A stretch of DNA of 14,539 bases from CAYPXN01 sp964414715 (GCA_964414715.1 CAYPXN010000123.1:1-14539), one strand, 5' to 3'. Shown: positions 1 to 7,165, counted from the first letter of the stretch. Notes: generated by a model not told the origin, from the letters alone. Made by a program: numbers and translations.

Positions 1-356
1 TTATGATCAAAGACAGCTTGTTCGGGATTGTGTCCTGCCAAATGAGCGAAGGCATTGTGTGCGCCCCGGAAAGCGGCAACTTCGCTGAGGAGAGCGGTGG
101 TGTTTGCAGCTCCTTGGATGAGGAGACGAGGAGCGAAGCGAGAGAGTCCTGCGGCGGCAGCACCTTCGATGGCAAAGAGTTTGGTGAAACGGAAAGCGAA
201 AGAGCCAAAAGTCATGGCAACCAGGGCAGCAGGATCTGCCGCTTGTCGGCTGAAATTTTCGAGTGTTGCATCCATGCTCAAATGAGCATCGTTCAGATGG
301 CTGCTATACAACACTGCATTTCTTTGCAGTAAATTGGCTCTCTGAAGATAAGTCAT
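1..356 (-). CDS. Partial orphan protein, N-terminal 118 residues
   Basis: This reading frame stays open from an ATG at 356 down to the window edge, so the C-terminus is missing. The product begins MTYLQRANLLQRNAVLYSSH. A polar, probably helical stretch covers about residues 1-45. An Ala/Gly/Phe-rich hydrophobic region follows at about 46-110 and contains GLSRFAPRLL and a repeat-like run of small residues. No catalytic motif is visible. The preceding GGGAAAGGGTT is a usable ribosome binding site. The GLSRFAP segment resembles GISRFAP in the 422-aa protein encoded at 3813-5081, so I infer the same loose family of hydrophobic orphan proteins. The gene diverges from the sigma factor gene. The opposite-strand frames here look like shadows, because this frame has the smoother composition and a proper start site. 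The coding call is fairly safe; the function is unknown. Confidence 0.7.
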   Translation of the reverse strand, partial: MTYLQRANLLQRNAVLYSSHLNDAHLSMDATLENFSRQAADPAALVAMTFGSFAFRFTKLFAIEGAAAAGLSRFAPRLLIQGAANTTALLSEVAAFRGAHNAFAHLAGHNPEQAVFDH

Positions 357-416
357 AACCCTTTCCCTTTCAGGATAATCAAACTTCGGAGGCTTCGGTG
401 AAAGGTTGCGAAAATT

Positions 417-499
417 TTGAGACATTCTTTATCAGAAGAGTACAATCTTTAACTCTAAATTATTTGTTGAGACGTTTTTTAGGTCCTTTGAGATAAAAT
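417..499 (+). promoter_or_regulatory. Putative promoter and TTGAGA repeats upstream of the sigma operon
   Basis: The 188-bp divergent gap between the partial gene and the sigma gene contains TTGAGA at 417-422 followed, after 18 bp, by TACAAT at 441-446. This is an acceptable sigma-70 promoter reading toward the sigma factor. TTGAGA recurs at 467-472 and 488-493. The first two copies extend to TTGAGAC(A/G)TT, 50 bp apart, and the third lies 21 bp after the second. Both spacings are near whole helical turns. The repeats could be a regulator's operator. No classical ECF promoter pair (GGAAC-type -35) is evident, so autoregulation by the encoded sigma factor is not supported by sequence alone. 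Confidence 0.35.
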
Positions 500-544
500 A
501 AGAGTTAACCTTTAGACAATCTCAGCAGTCTGTTTAGGTGCGCC

Positions 545-1090
545 ATGACGGATCCTCAGGATGAACATAAAGTGATACAAGATGTCTTGGAAGGACGTGT
601 GGATGCTTTCCGTACATTGGTTGTCAGGTATCAGCGGGCGGTTTATTTTTTTGTCCTAAAAATGCTCAGAAAAACAGAGGAAGCTGACGATGTTACTCAA
701 CGTACTTTTATTAAAGCTTTTGAGAACCTAAAACAATTTCGGGGAGAGGCTTCTTTTAAAACATGGATTATACGGATTGCCTTGAATTTGACCCTGACAG
801 AATTGAAAAAAAACAAGAGAATTTATGTCGAATTTAATGAACAAAAAACCGCTACTTTTTCCTCTTTTGAAAATAAGGAAAATGAAGAAAGAAAAACTTG
901 GTTATTAAAAGCATTGGATAAACTTCCAAGCACTCAAAAGGCAGTGGTAACTTTGAGAATTTGTGAAGAAAAATCTTTTAAAGAAATTGCGGATATCATG
1001 GATTCGAAAGAAGGAACTGTGAAAGTTAATTTTCATTATGCCATGAAGCAATTGAAAGAGTGGAGTCATCGAAAGAAAGAAAGTTTATGA
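545..1090 (+). CDS. ECF-type RNA polymerase sigma factor (sigma-70 family)
   Basis: This 181-residue protein has the two-domain layout of extracytoplasmic-function sigma factors. Region 2 spans about residues 20-88, with DDVTQRTFIKAF (residues 48-59) as the core-binding and -10 recognition helix and FKTWIIRIALN just after. A linker rich in Lys and Glu covers about 90-118. Region 4 spans about 120-174, with LPSTQKAVVTLR and the helix-turn-helix FKEIADIMDSKEGTVKVNFH that would read the -35 element. There is no region 1.1 or 3, and the length is normal for the family. The ATG follows TTTAGGTG with suitable spacing. The stop codon overlaps the ATG of the anti-sigma gene (ATGA at 1087-1090), implying translational coupling. 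It should direct RNA polymerase to a regulon released by the downstream sensor pair. The ECF subgroup and targets cannot be read here. Confidence 0.95.
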   Translation: MTDPQDEHKVIQDVLEGRVDAFRTLVVRYQRAVYFFVLKMLRKTEEADDVTQRTFIKAFENLKQFRGEASFKTWIIRIALNLTLTELKKNKRIYVEFNEQKTATFSSFENKENEERKTWLLKALDKLPSTQKAVVTLRICEEKSFKEIADIMDSKEGTVKVNFHYAMKQLKEWSHRKKESL

Positions 1091-1644
1091 ATTGCAGCGA
1101 ATTCAATGAACAAATGTCAGATTATTTGGGGGAAGAAAAAATTCCCGCGGAGATTTCCCGTCATTTGGAAGAATGCACGTTTTGTAAAAAAGATTGGAAA
1201 GAATCAGAGCATCTTTTTAAGGAAATTAGATCCTTGAGTCAGGATGTGAATCCTGGAGACTTGTTTTGGCAGAAGCAAGATTTGGCCATTCAGGAAAAAT
1301 TAAAAAAGCCGTCTGTCTGGAGTTCATTTTTACGTTGGAGTTTGGCCTGCTCTTTGGGACTTCTTTTGGTGTTTAATTTTTATTTAGGAAAACAAAAAAC
1401 ACCTTCAAACTCGGATATGGATTGGATTGCTTGGGTGTCAGACATTAATGACAGTATGGGTGTGGATGTGTCTGACTTGAACGAGCAGGAGCAGGATGCC
1501 TATATTGATTATCTTTCTGTAGTAACGCCTTCTTCAGCCGAGCAGGAGCAGGGTTTGGATGAAATGATTGATAAAATGAATCCGGATCAAATAGAAAAAG
1601 CAATTCAGAAATTTCAAAACAAGAATACGAGGAAATGGTTATGA
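1087..1644 (+). CDS. Zinc-finger anti-sigma factor, single-pass membrane protein
   Basis: I place the start at the ATG at 1087, which overlaps the sigma factor stop, rather than at an upstream in-frame ATG at 1060 inside the sigma gene. The 185-residue product opens with a ZAS/zf-HC2 domain: Cys3, then His26-x3-Cys30-x2-Cys33 in the motif HLEECTFC, the usual zinc ligands of anti-sigma factors. One hydrophobic segment at about residues 79-100 (after KKPSVW) should cross the inner membrane, leaving an acidic domain of about 85 residues in the periplasm. The expected role is to hold the upstream sigma factor inactive until a periplasmic signal arrives. The C-terminal domain has no motif I recognise. 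The gene is coupled by overlaps to its neighbours on both sides. Confidence 0.9.
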   Translation: MNCSEFNEQMSDYLGEEKIPAEISRHLEECTFCKKDWKESEHLFKEIRSLSQDVNPGDLFWQKQDLAIQEKLKKPSVWSSFLRWSLACSLGLLLVFNFYLGKQKTPSNSDMDWIAWVSDINDSMGVDVSDLNEQEQDAYIDYLSVVTPSSAEQEQGLDEMIDKMNPDQIEKAIQKFQNKNTRKWL

Positions 1645-2123
1645 AAAAACAAATGAAGGTATTATTTTTTGTTTTGGCTTTGATGTTTGTTTGTCCAAAA
1701 ATATTTGCGCAAACTACAACCTTTCCTTCGGATGGGCCTGAAAAACGGGAAAAATTACAAGCTCTTGTTCAGGAGAGGTTAGTTCAGGGTTTGGCTTTGA
1801 CTCCAGAACAGACGAAGAAATTTTCTGAAATTTTCAAAAAATATCACCAGAAAAGATATGAACTAAGAGAACAAATGAAGCTTTATCATCAAGATTTGGA
1901 AAAGGCTTCAAATGATCCCAATTTTGAAAGAAGCTCTGAACTTGTAAGCAATATACAAAAGCTACGATCGGAGATGCATAAACTCGAGGAAGAACAATTT
2001 AAAGAATTAAAACCTCTTTTAACTCCCCAACAACAGGCCAAGTATCTGTTGATCATGGATCAAATGCGACGTGAAATGATGCAAATCAAAAAAGGTCCAT
2101 TGCCTTCACAGCCCAATTTCTAA
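1641..2123 (+). CDS. Secreted LTxxQ-motif protein (Spy/CpxP/CnrX-like periplasmic sensor or chaperone)
   Basis: The start is taken as the ATG at 1641, which overlaps the anti-sigma stop as ATGA; an ATG two codons upstream is less likely. The 160-residue product begins with a Sec signal peptide (MKKQMK, a hydrophobic core, then IFA before Gln24). The mature part is almost entirely charged helix and has two LTPxQ motifs, LTPEQ at residues 53-57 and LTPQQ at 128-132, bracketing a long hairpin. That is the layout of the Spy/CpxP chaperones and the CnrX/CzrX-type metal sensors. Its position as third gene of a sigma/anti-sigma cluster suggests a periplasmic sensor touching the anti-sigma domain, as CnrX does with CnrY. 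The mature chain has no histidine-rich cluster and few His or Cys, so metal binding is not evident. A chaperone or misfolding sensor is equally possible. Confidence 0.8.
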   Translation: MKKQMKVLFFVLALMFVCPKIFAQTTTFPSDGPEKREKLQALVQERLVQGLALTPEQTKKFSEIFKKYHQKRYELREQMKLYHQDLEKASNDPNFERSSELVSNIQKLRSEMHKLEEEQFKELKPLLTPQQQAKYLLIMDQMRREMMQIKKGPLPSQPNF

Positions 2124-2177
2124 TTGCTTGATCTCTTTCTCATACTCGCATTATGATTAATAAATGTGAGGTGAGAT

Positions 2178-2723
2178 GTGTTCCAAGTAGATCCTGTAAA
2201 ATTATATATTAGTATTATTTATCGAGAGGAACCAGTTCGTGGTGAAGCAAAAGAGCTCATGGTACGACGCTGGGGTAAAATCGATTTTGAATCTGAATTA
2301 CTTCCTTTTAATCCATCTGATAAATTGGCCGAAGAAATGGGAGTGCCTCTCTTTCGAACCTTTGTGTCTTTCGAGAATTTGATCGATCCAGGCCAAATTG
2401 GTTTGGTAAAAATTGGATGTATTGGAGTCGAAGAACGATTAAGGCATCAGGGAAAACGAAGAATTAACTTGGATCCCGGTTATATAGATTCCCACAAAGC
2501 CTTGATTACGAGTACCCATCCTGGGCCAGCAAAGGTCTATCTTGCCTCAGGTGTGTATCTGGATATGGCTTTATTGTTTCCCAAGGGGAAATGTCAGGCT
2601 TTACCTTGGAGTTTGCCTGAGTTTAAGGCTCAGGCGTATGACGAAACTTTTCTTTCGTTACTATCTCGTTACAAAACTCAACTTGCTGTGACAAAATTAG
2701 CTTCAGGACCTCCTAAAAAATAA
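2178..2723 (+). CDS. DUF4416 family protein
   Basis: The 181-residue product matches the whole DUF4416 pattern as I know it: PVKLYISIIYREEP at the start, FESELLPFNPSDKLAEEMG, LFRTFVSFENLIDP, KRRINLDPGYID, ITSTHPGPAKVYLASGVY, and a closing LPWSLPEF with a C-terminal helix. The biochemical function of the family is not established. The start codon is GTG. An in-frame TGA lies six bases upstream and the neighbouring ATG at 2176 is out of frame and dies at once, so GTG at 2178 is the first possible start. GAGGTGA precedes it at short spacing. The gene follows the secreted LTxxQ gene after 54 bp with no terminator between, so read-through from the sigma operon is plausible. A functional link to stress sensing is only inference. 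Confidence 0.85.
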   Translation: MFQVDPVKLYISIIYREEPVRGEAKELMVRRWGKIDFESELLPFNPSDKLAEEMGVPLFRTFVSFENLIDPGQIGLVKIGCIGVEERLRHQGKRRINLDPGYIDSHKALITSTHPGPAKVYLASGVYLDMALLFPKGKCQALPWSLPEFKAQAYDETFLSLLSRYKTQLAVTKLASGPPKK

Positions 2724-2731
2724 ATAAAAAA

Positions 2732-2762
2732 GTTCCCTGGCTTTTCGGCGAAACCAGGGAAC
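2732..2762 (-). terminator. Strong hairpin with a T-tract on the minus strand
   Basis: GTTCCCTGG (2732-2740) pairs perfectly with CCAGGGAAC (2754-2762). TTTC/GAAA extends the stem inside, across a two-base bulge, to a GGC loop. The plus strand has A-rich sequence before the hairpin and seven G after it, so the U-tract of an intrinsic terminator exists only for minus-strand transcription. For the plus-strand DUF4416 gene it would be a stem without a U-tract. It may stop antisense transcripts or stabilise the 3' end of the upstream mRNA. Confidence 0.6.
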
Positions 2763-2878
2763 GGGGGGGATTCATCTACCCGCCTGATACGGGATCAATG
2801 AGGGGATTCTATGAATAGTCAGGTAAACGCATTTTTTAGAACCAAGGTTTTAAATTATTTTTTGAAGAGGTAATTTTT

Positions 2879-3769
2879 ATGAAACCCATCGAAAGAATTT
2901 TAGCTGCAGTTGATTTTACAAACTATGCAGAGGAAACAGTAAAAGCTGCAAGTTTTCTGGCCAAAAATCTCAAAGCGAAGATGACAGTTTTACATATTGT
3001 GAATCAGGCTCCTTTTGATGGTCATTTCTTTGGACCTGCCAGTGTGGATTTGATGAATCAAATTGAAGATAAAGCCCGTACGGAGCTTTCTAATGCTCTC
3101 AAACAATGGGTCCCCGCAGACCAAGAAGCCCAAGTTGAAGTAGATGTGGGAGTTCCCTATGTAGATATTCTTCGTTATGCAAAAAACCTAAAAAGTCAGT
3201 TTTTACTTTTGGGAACTCATGGAAGAGAAGGATTAGAACGTTTGATGTTGGGTTCTGTAGCAGAAACAGTGATCCAAAAATCAGAAGTCCCGGTTTGGTT
3301 GGTGAAAGGAGCTTTTAAGCAACCCAAAAAAATACTAATTCTCACTGATTTTTCAAATGCATCGCGAGCAGGTTTTGCCTTGGGTTTATTTTTTGCGAAA
3401 TTGTTTTCGGCTTCGGTTCATTTGTTACATGTCTATGAAGTGCCTTATTTACCTTCTTTTGCCATGATTGACGTGACTGAATATGAGTTGAAAATAAAAG
3501 AATTACGCAAGGAAGAGTTGGGAAAATGGACGGATGAAGCTCGCATGTCCAAGTTGGAAGTATTTTCCAGTCTCAAGGAAGGTAATGTAACGGAGCAGGT
3601 TCAGCAATATGTAAAAGAGGAAAATATCGACTTGCTGGTGATGAGTACCCATGGTGAAAGCGGATTGTTCTACAAACATCTGGGTTCCGTGGCGCACCAA
3701 TTGATTCGTCATTTGCCCTGTTCAGCGATTACGGTCCGACCTGAAAATTTCAAACTCAAGGAAATATAG
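2879..3769 (+). CDS. Universal stress protein with two tandem Usp domains
   Basis: The 296-residue protein is two UspA-type domains in one chain. Domain 1 (about 3-143) begins KPIERILAAVDF and has the nucleotide-binding signature GTHGREG at 112-118 with LGS at 124-126. Domain 2 (about 149-288) begins KKILILTDFS and has STHGESG at 256-262 with LGS at 268-270. Both domains keep the G-x2-G-x9-G-S type loop, so both may bind ATP. Such proteins are cytoplasmic, usually dimeric, and accumulate in stress or growth arrest. The ATG is preceded by GAAGAGG at good spacing. The 155-bp leader holds the hairpin at 2732-2762, a G7 run, and small inverted repeats (CCCG 2779-2782 with CGGG 2790-2793), so it is probably a separate transcription unit from the DUF4416 gene. 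The precise stress role is not readable. Confidence 0.93.
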   Translation: MKPIERILAAVDFTNYAEETVKAASFLAKNLKAKMTVLHIVNQAPFDGHFFGPASVDLMNQIEDKARTELSNALKQWVPADQEAQVEVDVGVPYVDILRYAKNLKSQFLLLGTHGREGLERLMLGSVAETVIQKSEVPVWLVKGAFKQPKKILILTDFSNASRAGFALGLFFAKLFSASVHLLHVYEVPYLPSFAMIDVTEYELKIKELRKEELGKWTDEARMSKLEVFSSLKEGNVTEQVQQYVKEENIDLLVMSTHGESGLFYKHLGSVAHQLIRHLPCSAITVRPENFKLKEI

Positions 3770-3772
3770 TGT

Positions 3773-3802
3773 TTTAACTTTCAATGAATCTTGTGAGTTA
3801 AA
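3773..3802. terminator. Weak AT-rich inverted repeat between convergent genes
   Basis: TTTAACT at 3773-3779 is matched by AGTTAAA at 3796-3802 with a 16-base loop, in the 43-bp gap between the stop of the Usp gene and the stop of the minus-strand 422-aa gene. Position suggests a shared terminator, but the stem is AT-only apart from one pair and there is no clean T-tract. Confidence 0.35.
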
Positions 3803-3812
3803 TACTATATAA

Positions 3813-5081
3813 TTATTCGGCAATCGCTGCAGGTTCCAAGACAAATAGGGGTCTTGCATTTGTTAAGACACTTGTGATGGGTCTGACTGCTTGAACAAGA
3901 GGAGCCGTCGTATAAGTTAAGGTGCTAGGAGCGACAATCACAGGATTGTTGGCATGATATACTTGTATTCCCTGAACAGGGCTTGCAGAAGATACAGGGT
4001 TCCCTTGAACTTTACCAAACATTGCCAAGGATACTTGAGCGAGACTAGCGCCATTCAAAGGTACTAACATCGCTTCAGGAATTACAGTACTTGCATTCAC
4101 TTCTTCACTGATAAAATCCAAAGAACACATTTGGTAAGCGACTGCTTGAGCAGAAGTATCCGGATCGATAGACATCATGGGAGATGTAGGTGAAGCCGTA
4201 GGATCTGTCACCGGCGCAGCCGTAACTGTTCCGGCTGCTGGATCTGCTGAGAGGCTACTTGTGGCCGTTGCAGTAGCTCCTTTTGCTGCTTCTTCACTGG
4301 TGTCTCCGCCACCTGGGCCACTATTATCGTTACATTGTATTTTATCGCTTACACTTTCCAAGCTTTGTCGATAAGCACTTCTTTCTCCCAAGGGTGCAAA
4401 ACGGCTAATCCCTGGAAGTCGTGAGGTGACGGCAAAGCCGCGGTTATAGTCTGCCAAAAAGAAAGCTCCCGCTGTTTCTGCAGCCGCAAAATATAAACCC
4501 GATTTATCTATTTTTGCGAGAGCCTTTTGTCTTTCTTCGGGATTTTCAATTTTATTGGCAGCATCCACTTGAATGAAATAATCTTCCACATTTCCTGCAG
4601 CAAAGAGATTCAGCAAAAAGGGATTGTTAATACCCGGAAACATGGGAAGGGGACTTTTTGAAAGTGCTCCGCCTCCAAAGTAAGCAATGGCACTTAAAGG
4701 CCATTTTTGATCGCTATCAAGTAGGTAGCCTCCTGCCATCACAGCTGCAGTAGTTCCGAGTACAAGCTTGGGAGAGATAAAGCCTCCTCTCCATTGAGGA
4801 ATATTTACTGTGCTTCCCGCACTGACAGGAATTCTATTAAAAGGAGAAAATCGGCCTAAAATGGGAAGTCGTGCGGTAAGAGGATTGCTGCTTAGTAATT
4901 CTTTTTCGAGCTCTGCGTAATTAGAGGCCCCAGCAGCACCACATTTGCTTGCGATGGCATTTTGAAGATCTCTTCTTGCTAAAGCATTAACACCGGATTG
5001 AAAAGCAAGCTGGGTTAAGTAAGCAAAACCTACGTAGTCGGCTATTTTTGCAGTTCCGCTTTCTGGATTGAGTCCACTCAT
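3813..5081 (-). CDS. Orphan protein, hydrophobic N-terminal half and Ala/Thr/Ser/Pro-rich linker
   Basis: I do not recognise this 422-residue protein. I chose the ATG at 5081 (MSGLNPESGTAKIADYVGFA) because AAAGGGGCACA sits just ahead of it; an in-frame ATG 14 codons upstream lacks such a site. Residues 10-45 form a likely helix. Residues about 100-145 and 195-215 are Gly/Ala-rich hydrophobic segments that could be membrane-associated. GISRFAP at 224-230 echoes the partial gene at the left edge. Residues about 252-305 are a disordered, low-complexity linker rich in Ala, Thr, Pro, Ser and Gly. The last 110 residues are Val/Ala/Pro-rich with predicted beta character. There is no signal peptide. 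The gene is the second of a likely two-gene operon, 55 bp behind the 634-aa gene. Co-function is inferred only from position and the shared GGCACA leader. Confidence 0.8.
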   Translation of the reverse strand: MSGLNPESGTAKIADYVGFAYLTQLAFQSGVNALARRDLQNAIASKCGAAGASNYAELEKELLSSNPLTARLPILGRFSPFNRIPVSAGSTVNIPQWRGGFISPKLVLGTTAAVMAGGYLLDSDQKWPLSAIAYFGGGALSKSPLPMFPGINNPFLLNLFAAGNVEDYFIQVDAANKIENPEERQKALAKIDKSGLYFAAAETAGAFFLADYNRGFAVTSRLPGISRFAPLGERSAYRQSLESVSDKIQCNDNSGPGGGDTSEEAAKGATATATSSLSADPAAGTVTAAPVTDPTASPTSPMMSIDPDTSAQAVAYQMCSLDFISEEVNASTVIPEAMLVPLNGASLAQVSLAMFGKVQGNPVSSASPVQGIQVYHANNPVIVAPSTLTYTTAPLVQAVRPITSVLTNARPLFVLEPAAIAE

Positions 5082-5083
5082 AA

Positions 5084-5094
5084 TGTGCCCCTTT
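5084..5094 (-). promoter_or_regulatory. GGCACA start-site motif of the 422-aa gene
   Basis: Reading on the minus strand, AAAGGGGCACA ends two bases before the ATG at 5081. GGGG can serve as the ribosome binding site, and GGCACA is shared with the leaders of the other two complete orphan genes. It fixes the start of this gene at 5081. Confidence 0.5.
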
Positions 5095-5136
5095 AAGGTT
5101 AAAAACCCCTTCTTAAATATCAAATGTACTTATCGG

Positions 5137-7041
5137 TTACTTTTTTCCTGAGTTGCGTAACAAAATTTCTATTCTGGAAGCCTCTTCAGCCAATTGTTCA
5201 AGCTGAGTAACTTGTCCTGCCAAGGGTAAATATTCATTTTCCACTCGTCTTCTTTGTTCGATGCTGAGTAATTCCGGTGGGGTGATAAGAGGGCTCCCAT
5301 TTCGTATTTGAATATAGCCAATATCTTCTCCCAATTTTTGGAGTTCAGCCTGTTTTTGAGGGAGTGCTCCCAACTCTTTACGGTGTTCACTGAGATATTT
5401 TTTTCCTTCACTTTGAGCAATTTTGAGGAGCAAGTTTTTGTTTTGAATGGAGCCGTCTACTCCAATAGAAAGGCGAATTTCTTCCGCTTCATCGAGAATA
5501 TGTCCTGTGAGTTCAAAGTTCTGATATACAGCTTCCATTGTATTTTTATCTCCATACAATTCAGAGATATCGTGTTGGACCTGATTCCAATCTGTTTCTC
5601 CTGTGGAGTTTGTTGCGTTATTCACTATGGAAAGAATTTGTGTCCGGATATTTTTGCTAACATCTGTGCCTTCCTGGATAAGTTTTTGACGAAATTCATC
5701 AATTTCCATCTCCCGACCTTTTGCGACATCATCCGAAATCATTGCGCCGATGCTCAACACTCCATCGAGGAGACCTCCGATAGCACTATCGACAATACTT
5801 CCCCCAGTTTCTCCCAGCGCATCCTGTGAAAGATGAGCGAGCTCCAGTTTTTCAGCAGTCATTCGAAGCATGCCTTCTCTCCAGGCGTAATCTCCCGGTC
5901 TTGCTCCTCCGAGCATTAAACCAAGATATGCACCGCCTGCTTTGGCACCCCTGCACAAAGCACTCAAAATGAGGGCAGCTCCTCCAACTCTGACAACTCG
6001 GCCTGCTGTTCCTGCAAGGCCAGATCCAGAAGCGGTGAGGAAACTACGTCCTGCAGCAGTTTTCATCAGACCATAATGCAATCCCAAGGTACCTAAAGCC
6101 GTAAGAGGACCATGGAGACCCCCTTCGTTTTGCATGGCTTTGATTTTGAACATTCTTCCAAATCCATCGACTAACATCGATGTGGGAATTCCCAATGCGG
6201 CCATCATGGGAAGTTGGCCTGTCATCGGTCTCCAAACTTCTCCCCAGCTCCCAGCTTTTGTGAAACCCGCTTGGTAGGCAATATATTGAAAAAGATAAAA
6301 AGTGCCCAAGTTAGGGACGATGTGCGCTTCAGGAGGAAGATTCGGAAAAGCCTTTTTAATGGCAAAATCTATACCGATTACCATTACAGAACCTGCGATG
6401 AAAGAACCCAATCTGACGTTCATGCTGGGTTTGTTGGGTGGAGGTGTTTGAGCTTGGGGAATTTCTGGAGAAGAAATATTTCCGACAGGCTTGTTTAAGA
6501 ATGCCAATACTCCAATTCCCATTCCTGCCGCAGCCATTTGAGTTTCTTGTTTTTCTTCTTTTTGAAAGACTCTCCAGCGGCCTTCGGGAAAATCAGGATT
6601 TTCAGTTTCGTAGATGATTCCTAGATTTTTTTCGCCTTTAAGGCCGGCCTGATCCAGATACACACGCACTTGGAGAGGAAGTTGATCCCATATGCTTGAA
6701 AGATCTTGAGGAGTATTTGCGGGAACAGGATGTGTTGGGTCAGTCGTTTTTAATTCTTCGGGAGATGTAGGTAAAGAGGCGAGATAAGCTCCCAAAACTT
6801 GTGTTCGTTCTGTTTCAGAGATGATTACAGATTCGGGACGATAAGAAACCGGACTATTCGGTGCCCAAAGACTGTTAAAAAAAATCGGGGTATTTTGGTA
6901 TTTCTCCCAATTTTGGGATGTGTTGTCAAAACTGGCAAGAGGAGGTGAATTTCTTTCAGTAGAAGTTGTAGTATTGCCTTCTTGAGAAATATCGCAGGAT
7001 TGTATTTCAGGATTACAAGCCTGAATTAAAGGAATTCCCAT
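5137..7041 (-). CDS. Large orphan protein, central membrane-like region and C-terminal coiled coil
   Basis: No family is recognised for this 634-residue protein. I chose the ATG at 7041 (MGIPLIQACNPEIQSC) because GAGGGTGAGGCACA lies just ahead; the frame continues 11 codons upstream without a comparable site. The N-terminal 165 residues are soluble, polar and Pro/Thr/Ser-rich, with Cys9 and Cys16. Residues 169-185 are hydrophobic, and 197-206 is a Pro-rich spacer. Residues about 208-230, 243-260, 275-292 and 310-380 are Gly/Ala-rich hydrophobic segments that could form a helical membrane domain. From about 390 to the end it is charged and helical, with coiled-coil-like stretches at about 545-590 and the last 30 residues. 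The N-terminus is not a conventional signal peptide. It is the upstream gene of the pair with the 422-aa gene. The architecture could suit a structural, secreted or effector-like protein, but nothing shows which. Confidence 0.8.
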   Translation of the reverse strand: MGIPLIQACNPEIQSCDISQEGNTTTSTERNSPPLASFDNTSQNWEKYQNTPIFFNSLWAPNSPVSYRPESVIISETERTQVLGAYLASLPTSPEELKTTDPTHPVPANTPQDLSSIWDQLPLQVRVYLDQAGLKGEKNLGIIYETENPDFPEGRWRVFQKEEKQETQMAAAGMGIGVLAFLNKPVGNISSPEIPQAQTPPPNKPSMNVRLGSFIAGSVMVIGIDFAIKKAFPNLPPEAHIVPNLGTFYLFQYIAYQAGFTKAGSWGEVWRPMTGQLPMMAALGIPTSMLVDGFGRMFKIKAMQNEGGLHGPLTALGTLGLHYGLMKTAAGRSFLTASGSGLAGTAGRVVRVGGAALILSALCRGAKAGGAYLGLMLGGARPGDYAWREGMLRMTAEKLELAHLSQDALGETGGSIVDSAIGGLLDGVLSIGAMISDDVAKGREMEIDEFRQKLIQEGTDVSKNIRTQILSIVNNATNSTGETDWNQVQHDISELYGDKNTMEAVYQNFELTGHILDEAEEIRLSIGVDGSIQNKNLLLKIAQSEGKKYLSEHRKELGALPQKQAELQKLGEDIGYIQIRNGSPLITPPELLSIEQRRRVENEYLPLAGQVTQLEQLAEEASRIEILLRNSGKK

Positions 7042-7045
7042 AACG

Positions 7046-7059
7046 TGTGCCTCACCCTC
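7046..7059 (-). promoter_or_regulatory. GGCACA start-site motif of the 634-aa gene
   Basis: On the minus strand, GAGGGTGAGGCACA ends four bases before the ATG at 7041. The purine-rich part is a good ribosome binding site and the GGCACA end matches the other two orphan-gene leaders. Confidence 0.5.
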
Positions 7060-7165
7060 TATTAAAGATTGCAAAGTTTCTCGCCTATGAGCGGGAGAAA
7101 AAATGAATCAAAGAAAGTTATCGGCGGGGAATTGGAAAGGTTGTGAGATAAAGATCAAACAGAGG

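Noticed and set aside
3..332. Plus-strand open frame at the left edge
   Set aside because: The minus-strand frame over the same bases has a proper start with a ribosome binding site and a sensible hydrophobic protein; the plus frame is rich in Ser/Glu repeats typical of a shadow.
1060..1086. Upstream in-frame start for the anti-sigma gene
   Set aside because: It would add nine residues translated from inside the sigma gene ahead of the zinc-finger domain; the ATGA overlap at 1087 gives a normal ZAS N-terminus.
5308..5829. Plus-strand open frame (173 codons) with Cys/Phe-rich product
   Set aside because: Opposite the C-terminal part of the 634-aa gene, whose coding frame is coherent; the Cys/Phe richness comes from complementing Glu/Lys codons.
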